In this document: one piece after another, positions 21,777 to 24,430 of the stretch
How positions within the stretch are numbered: position 1 is the first letter of the stretch
Layout: every line of letters starts with the position of its first letter
From: JBGTLW01 sp964614575
GTDB lineage: Bacteria > Planctomycetota > Phycisphaerae > Phycisphaerales > Phycisphaeraceae
DNA length: 24,430 nucleotides
Assembly (NCBI GenBank): GCA_964614575.1
Contig: CAZTLX010000037.1
Coordinates: 1 to 24,430, forward strand
Reading direction: 5' to 3'
Notes under the pieces: model-generated
Database searches by the model: none
What the model was told of the DNA's origin: nothing
Seen by the model: the letters and a program-made list of their open reading frames with translations, nothing else
Program-made: the position numbers and the translations under genes

Positions 21777-22955
21777 CTAGGGGTCGGACGCGTTATCCGC
21801 GTCGTCGGCCCCACCGCTCAGCGGACACGGCGGGGTGTTGCCGTGGCCCGTCAGAGCACGCACCTGCTCGACCAAGTCGCCTCGGCCGAGCAGGAAGGTC
21901 GCCTTCGTGCCGCGCAGGACCTCCTGCAGGGCTTCGAGCTCCTTCATCCGCGCGAGGACCGGGTTGTCCGCCAACAGCTTCGCGGTGTTCGCCTGGCTGC
22001 GGGCGGCCGCGGTCTCCTCGCGGCGACGGATCAGGTTGGCCTCGGCCTGCTTCTGGGCGAGGATCACCTCGTTGAGGATGACCTTCATCTCGCCCGGCAG
22101 GATCACATCACGCAGGCCCACACCCAGCACGCTGATACCGAACGCCTCGGCGCGCGGCACCAGCGCGTGACGCACCTCGCCACCGACCGCGTCCTTGTCG
22201 GCCAGCAGCTTGTCGAGCGTCCGGCCGCCGACCGCTTCACGCAGCATCAACTGCGCTTCGCGGTAGAGCGTTTGGGCGTGATCGTTGACCGTGGTCAGTG
22301 CCGCGACCGCGTCGCGCACCTGATAGGTGACGACGAGGTTCACTCGGAGCGTGACCTTGTCGGCGGTCATGATCTCCTGGCCCGCGACGTCGGCGACCTG
22401 CTCGCGCAGGTCCACCGCCTTCCACACGACCTTGCCGGCGTGCTTCCAGTACACGTGGAGGCCCGGGCCCAGTTCGGCGACCAACTCACCCTCGCGGAAC
22501 AGCAGCACACGCTCGTGGCTCTCGACGCGGATGCCGTCGAGATAGGTGCCGCCGCCCTGGAAGCCGAGGATCGCTTCGATCTTCGGGTGGGTGAAGGTGA
22601 ACTCGGTCACGTCATGGGTCTCGACCACGATCTTGGCCGGCGCGTTCCAGAAGGCGTGGCGGCCCGGGCCGAGAATGTAAGCCAGGCGGCCGTCCTTCCA
22701 CACCAGCGCGCGCTGGGTGTCGGTCAGGTCCGCGACGGTCAGGTGTTCGCGCACCGCGTCGTGATGAACCAGCAGGTCCAGCAACGGGTGGGTGAACTTG
22801 GCGTCGAGGGTGTTGACGATCTCGACCTGGTCCCGGCCGCGGCCCAACAGCCGGCCCGGCAGCCAGACCACGCCCGGCTTGAGCACGGCACGGAAATCGC
22901 CGTGGCGGAACCACAGGCCCAGTTCGTGCGAACGGATTCGGGTCTTGATGAACAT
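21777..22955 (-). CDS. SPFH/band-7 (slipin-like) protein
   Basis: The product has 392 residues from an ATG at 22955 with AAGGAG eight bases upstream. The frame is open to 23258, but the extension is GC-skewed and has no start. The SPFH core lies at about 140-320 (VLLFREGELVAELGPG, KVTLRVNLVVTYQV, ALVPRAEAFGISVLGVGLRDVILPGEM), and a coiled-coil tail follows to about 370. SPFH proteins scaffold membrane microdomains and often work with NfeD-type proteases. The N-terminal 130 residues show three related blocks of form hydrophobic-G-x5-L-x-P-G (near residues 13, 84 and 154) and no obvious membrane anchor. A terminator-like hairpin lies 30 bases upstream, so it is probably separately transcribed from the tRNA array. 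Confidence 0.83.
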   Translation of the reverse strand: MFIKTRIRSHELGLWFRHGDFRAVLKPGVVWLPGRLLGRGRDQVEIVNTLDAKFTHPLLDLLVHHDAVREHLTVADLTDTQRALVWKDGRLAYILGPGRHAFWNAPAKIVVETHDVTEFTFTHPKIEAILGFQGGGTYLDGIRVESHERVLLFREGELVAELGPGLHVYWKHAGKVVWKAVDLREQVADVAGQEIMTADKVTLRVNLVVTYQVRDAVAALTTVNDHAQTLYREAQLMLREAVGGRTLDKLLADKDAVGGEVRHALVPRAEAFGISVLGVGLRDVILPGEMKVILNEVILAQKQAEANLIRRREETAAARSQANTAKLLADNPVLARMKELEALQEVLRGTKATFLLGRGDLVEQVRALTGHGNTPPCPLSGGADDADNASDP

Positions 22956-23340
22956 CTCTAAGGCTCCTTTTTTGGAGGTTGCAAGAAAAACCGCGGTGAA
23001 CGCCACCACGGTTTGGGGTGAAAAGAAGGTGAGTCGGGGGGAGCGCAACGGGCGTGCCCCGTGTGTTCGGCGGAGGCCGGCTTGAGGCGTGCGCCAGGGA
23101 CCGCGCTGCGCCGCACGGCCGCACGCCGACTTACGCCCCGCCCCGGATCGGGGACGCGCGCACGGCGTGGGGCCGGACAGCCGCCACGGTTTGCGACTCC
23201 GGTATCCACCGGCTTCAAGGCCGACGCCGCGGTGCCGTGCATCGCTTGCTTGTTTCACCGAAGCGAAACGCGCTGAACCGATGCGTGGCTGGCACGTCGA
23301 TGAGCAAGTTCCCCCGACTCACGAGGAGGCGCAACTGGCG
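22956..23340. other. Gene-free region between slipin and the tRNA array
   Basis: The first part (22956-23014) holds the slipin ribosome site and the terminator-like hairpin. The rest is GC-rich with no convincing gene. Several small GC inverted repeats are present, including GGCGC/GCGCC at 23327-23341. I see no known RNA or repeat in it. Confidence 0.4.
22984..23014 (-). terminator. Rho-independent terminator-like hairpin upstream of the slipin gene
   Basis: On the minus strand a stem AAACCGTGGTG with CACCGCGGTTT (11 pairs, one U-G) and loop GCGTT is followed by TTCTT. It ends 29 bases before the slipin start codon. It could end read-through from the tRNA array or serve as an attenuator for the slipin gene. 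Confidence 0.55.
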
Positions 23341-23381
23341 CCGACAGGGGGAGTCGAACCCCAAGGGTGGGCAACCCTGAC
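23341..23381 (-). pseudogene. tRNA fragment (3' half)
   Basis: The minus strand has a T arm (GGGG TTCGACT CCCC) preceded by a hairpin AGGGT/ACCCT enclosing TGCCC, which can also be read as a 4-bp anticodon stem with loop TTGCCCA and anticodon GCC. The 5' acceptor strand and D arm are absent: the bases upstream are the 3' end of the next tRNA-like gene. I read it as a decayed or truncated tRNA, possibly glycine. Confidence 0.5.
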
Positions 23382-23382
23382 C

Positions 23383-23456
23383 AGGTCCAGGCGGGAGTCG
23401 AACCCGCGACCGACGGATTCTCAGTCCGTTGCTCTTACCTACTGAGCTACTGGTGT
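23383..23456 (-). tRNA. tRNA-like gene, anticodon GAG (Leu), class I body, broken acceptor stem
   Basis: D arm GCTC/GAGC, anticodon stem ACGGA/TCCGT with loop CTGAGAA, variable loop CGGTC and T arm GCGGG/CCCGC are all good. The acceptor strands ACACCAG and CTGGACC pair at only four positions. The anticodon GAG reads Leu, yet Leu tRNAs normally have a long variable arm, absent here. Its first base coincides with the discriminator base of the upstream tRNA-like gene, so the two directly abut. Confidence 0.6.
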
Positions 23457-23524
23457 GTGTCAGGCCGGACTCGAACCGGCACCCACGGCGTTGAGCCGCG
23501 GCTCTACCGTTGAGCTACTGACGC
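23456..23524 (-). tRNA. tRNA-like gene, anticodon CAA (Leu), class I body
   Basis: Acceptor GCGTCAG/CTGACAC pairs except position 2 (C-A). D arm GCTC/GAGC, anticodon stem CGCGG/CCGTG (one G-U) with loop CTCAACG, a three-base variable loop GGT, and T arm GCCGG/CCGGC with TTCGAGT. Position 26 is missing in this fold. The anticodon CAA means Leu, but the body is class I. At about 69 bases it is short for a tRNA. Confidence 0.6.
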
Positions 23525-23620
23525 CCGTCGCATCAACCGGCAAAACCCGTGTCGCGGAACGCCCCGAGCCGATCGCGGGACGAGGTCGGGGACGCCGCCG
23601 GACGGCCGATGCGAAAGAAG

Positions 23621-23693
23621 CACGCGTGGAAGGATTCGAACCTCCATCGGACGGAGCTGGAATCCGCCGCTCTGCCGGTTGAGCTACACGCGC
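23621..23693 (-). tRNA. tRNA-Trp(CCA)
   Basis: Acceptor GCGCGTG/CACGCGT (one G-U), D arm GCTC/GAGC, anticodon stem GCGGA/TCCGT with loop TTCCAGC and T arm GGAGG/CCTTC with TTCGAAT. The anticodon is CCA, U33 is present and discriminator G fits Trp. Position 37 is G rather than the usual A. No CCA is encoded at the 3' end. Confidence 0.85.
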
Positions 23694-23720
23694 AACAACA
23701 ACAACAACAACAACAACAAG
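23694..23720. repeat. (AAC)8 microsatellite in the tRNA array
   Basis: Eight AAC triplets followed by AAG fill the spacer between tRNA-Trp and tRNA-Asn. This is simple-sequence DNA in an otherwise GC-rich area and may vary in length. Confidence 0.9.
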
Positions 23721-23792
23721 CAGCCCGGGCTGGATTCGAACCAGCAACGCCCCGCTTAACAGGCGGGCGCTCAACCGTTGAGCTACCGGGCT
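23721..23792 (-). tRNA. tRNA-Asn(GUU)
   Basis: Acceptor AGCCCGG/CCGGGCT pairs fully. D arm GCTC/GAGC, anticodon stem CCCGC/GCGGG with loop CTGTTAA, and T arm GCTGG/CCAGC with TTCGAAT. The anticodon GTT with U33 and discriminator G fit Asn. It looks fully normal apart from lacking an encoded CCA. Confidence 0.92.
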
Positions 23793-23808
23793 AGGGAACC
23801 CATAACAA

Positions 23809-23880
23809 TCAGGGGAGGAGGATTCGAACCCACTTCCTCGGGATCACCGCCCGAAGCTTTACCCCATAAGCTATCCCCTG
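23809..23880 (-). tRNA. tRNA-His(GUG)-like gene with G33
   Basis: Acceptor CAGGGGA/TCCCCTG pairs fully, D arm GCTT/AAGC, anticodon stem TCGGG/CCCGA with loop CGGTGAT. The T stem GTGGG/CCTCC has one mismatch. The anticodon is GTG (His), but position 33 is G instead of U. Base 73 is A and base -1 is A, while His tRNAs carry G-1 and C73, so normal HisRS recognition is doubtful. Confidence 0.7.
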
Positions 23881-23887
23881 TTCTCAA

Positions 23888-23960
23888 TCACCCCGGCAGG
23901 ATTCGAACCTGCACCTTGCGGATTCGTAGTCCGCTGCCCATCCGATTGGACCTCGGGGTG
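23888..23960 (-). tRNA. tRNA-Arg(ACG)
   Basis: Acceptor CACCCCG/CGGGGTG pairs fully. D arm GTCC/GGGC, anticodon stem GCGGA/TCCGC with loop CTACGAA, T arm GCAGG/CCTGC with TTCGAAT. Anticodon ACG with U33 is Arg; A34 would be edited to inosine by TadA. Discriminator A fits. Confidence 0.9.
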
Positions 23961-23968
23961 GGTGTCAA

Positions 23969-24041
23969 CGGCGCTGGCGGGGCTTGAACCCGCGGCCTCT
24001 TCCTTGACGGGGAAGCGCTCTGCCTGCTGAGCTACAGCACC
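23969..24041 (-). tRNA. tRNA-Asp(GUC)-like gene with C33
   Basis: Acceptor GGTGCTG/CAGCGCC (one G-U), D arm GCTC/GAGC, anticodon stem CTTCC/GGAAG with loop CCGTCAA, T arm GCGGG/CCCGC with TTCAAGC. The anticodon GTC and discriminator G fit Asp. Position 33 is C rather than U, which would disturb the U-turn. Confidence 0.8.
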
Positions 24042-24045
24042 AAAA

Positions 24046-24113
24046 GGGTCGTGGAGGGGGCCCCCGCCGGGCTCAAGCGTGTCGACGCGATCCCGGCGGC
24101 CATGCCACGACCC
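24046..24113. other. 68-base nested hairpin in a tRNA spacer
   Basis: Outer arms GGGTCGTGG (24046-24054) and CCACGACCC (24105-24113) and inner arms CCGCCGGG (24064-24071) and CCCGGCGG (24092-24099) are perfect. A G5C5 palindrome lies at 24056-24065. It separates tRNA-Asp from tRNA-Ile. No T-run marks it as an intrinsic terminator. Confidence 0.6.
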
Positions 24114-24122
24114 GGATGAACT

Positions 24123-24178
24123 CACACGGCTCGTTTCACCCGCGCGTGCGTCGCACGTGAAGCGGGCTTTGCCGTGTG
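24123..24178. other. Second hairpin in the same tRNA spacer
   Basis: Arms CACACGGC (24123-24130) and GCCGTGTG (24171-24178) enclose an inner hairpin CGTGCG/CGCACG (24145-24157) flanked by TTCAC/GTGAA. It lies directly before the 3' end of tRNA-Ile. Confidence 0.55.
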
Positions 24179-24181
24179 GAA

Positions 24182-24253
24182 TCGACCCGGGAGGAATTGA
24201 ACCTCCGACCTGCCGCTTATCAGGCGACCGCTCTACCGCTGAGCTACGGGTCA
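24182..24253 (-). tRNA. tRNA-Ile(GAU)
   Basis: Acceptor TGACCCG/CGGGTCG pairs, with T1-G72 as a wobble. D arm GCTC/GAGC, anticodon stem GTCGC/GCGGC (one G-U) with loop CTGATAA, T arm GGAGG/CCTCC with TTCAATT. Anticodon GAT with U33 and discriminator A fit Ile. It is not in an rRNA spacer, where tRNA-Ile(GAU) often sits. Confidence 0.85.
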
Positions 24254-24389
24254 AACTCAGCCGCGACCGCACATCACGCCTTACACAGGCGTACAAGTGT
24301 TGCCGCGGCTACCATCCGCTCTTGACTTGTCAAAGATCGTGGCGTGAACCGTTCGCGCCGGGCCACCCGTTTACAGGGCCGCTCACCAA

Positions 24390-24430
24390 CTGCCGGTCCC
24401 GGAGTCGAACCGGGGTCTCCCGCGTTTGAA
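24390..24430 (-). tRNA. Partial tRNA at right edge (3' half, identity uncertain)
   Basis: The T arm CCCGG/CCGGG with TTCGACT and the 3' acceptor strand ACCGGCA are visible; the D arm, anticodon stem 5' strand and 5' acceptor lie outside the window. The bases before the T arm can be read as anticodon TTC (Glu, with a 6-base variable loop), TCA (5-base) or CAA (4-base). Discriminator G would fit Glu. The array therefore continues past the window. Confidence 0.6.

Noticed and set aside
21684..22961. Plus-strand frame of 425 codons
   Set aside because: Antisense of the slipin gene, which has a good ribosome site and the SPFH motif.
23522..23620. Possible extra tRNA in the spacer between the CAA tRNA and tRNA-Trp
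   Set aside because: No T-arm or cloverleaf could be formed.
24324..24342. TTGACA-like -35 box on the minus strand in the tRNA spacer
   Set aside because: No matching -10 at a proper distance.
1..24430. CRISPR array, insertion sequence or prophage
   Set aside because: No regularly spaced direct repeats, transposase, integrase or phage structural gene was seen.

Overview
The window looks like a chromosomal piece of a GC-rich planctomycete, most likely class Phycisphaerae. This is an inference. It rests on high GC, frequent GTG/TTG starts with weak Shine-Dalgarno sites, a PEP-CTERM protein beside an exopolysaccharide locus, several lipid- or membrane-linked orphan proteins, and short A/T-rich inverted repeats that stand out from the GC-rich background. 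No rRNA, CRISPR array, transposase or phage structural gene is visible. A run of 10 N (6407-6416) shows the sequence comes from a scaffold.

Region 1 (1-10558, all minus strand) is an exopolysaccharide locus. Read 5' to 3' it runs: PEP-CTERM secreted protein, small secreted Pro/Arg-rich protein, Wzz chain-length protein fused to a BY-kinase, PHP-type (CpsB/YwqE) phosphatase, O-antigen ligase/polymerase with a TPR tail, NusG-like antiterminator, and a fusion of a WecA-like initiating sugar-phosphate transferase with a GT4 glycosyltransferase that runs off the left edge. Kinase, phosphatase and ligase genes are joined by 4-base GTGA overlaps. The chemistry is coherent: an initiating transferase loads undecaprenyl phosphate, a GT4 extends it, the ligase polymerises or transfers the chain, and the kinase/phosphatase pair tunes chain length. 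The NusG paralog probably keeps polymerase going through the long operon.

Region 2 (10895-15356, plus strand) holds a membrane-anchored protein and a secreted protein of unknown function (overlapping genes), an M48 metalloprotease lipoprotein, a UbiE/MenG methyltransferase, a pair of parS-like partition sites in inverted orientation, and a 67-residue orphan protein. A divergent minus-strand gene (15452-16633) encodes a PilZ-REC-HPt signalling protein.

Region 3 (16844-21150, plus strand) is a peptidoglycan precursor cluster, murE-murF-mraY. The murE gene carries two in-frame insertions of an A/T-rich repeat that encode near-identical peptides (IENRKLKV and IENRKSKV); one copy is a near-perfect palindrome. 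A different dispersed inverted repeat sits between murF and mraY.

Region 4 (21207-24430, minus strand) has a short MerR-type regulator, an SPFH/slipin-like protein, one isolated tRNA-Gly-like gene, and a dense array of tRNA and tRNA-like genes that continues past the right edge. Several of these tRNAs are abnormal. Three have C or G instead of the near-universal U33, two with leucine anticodons have a class I (short variable loop) body and nearly overlap, and one is only a fragment. The most unusual signals in the window are the repeat-derived peptides inside MurE, the abnormal tRNA array and the paired parS sites.
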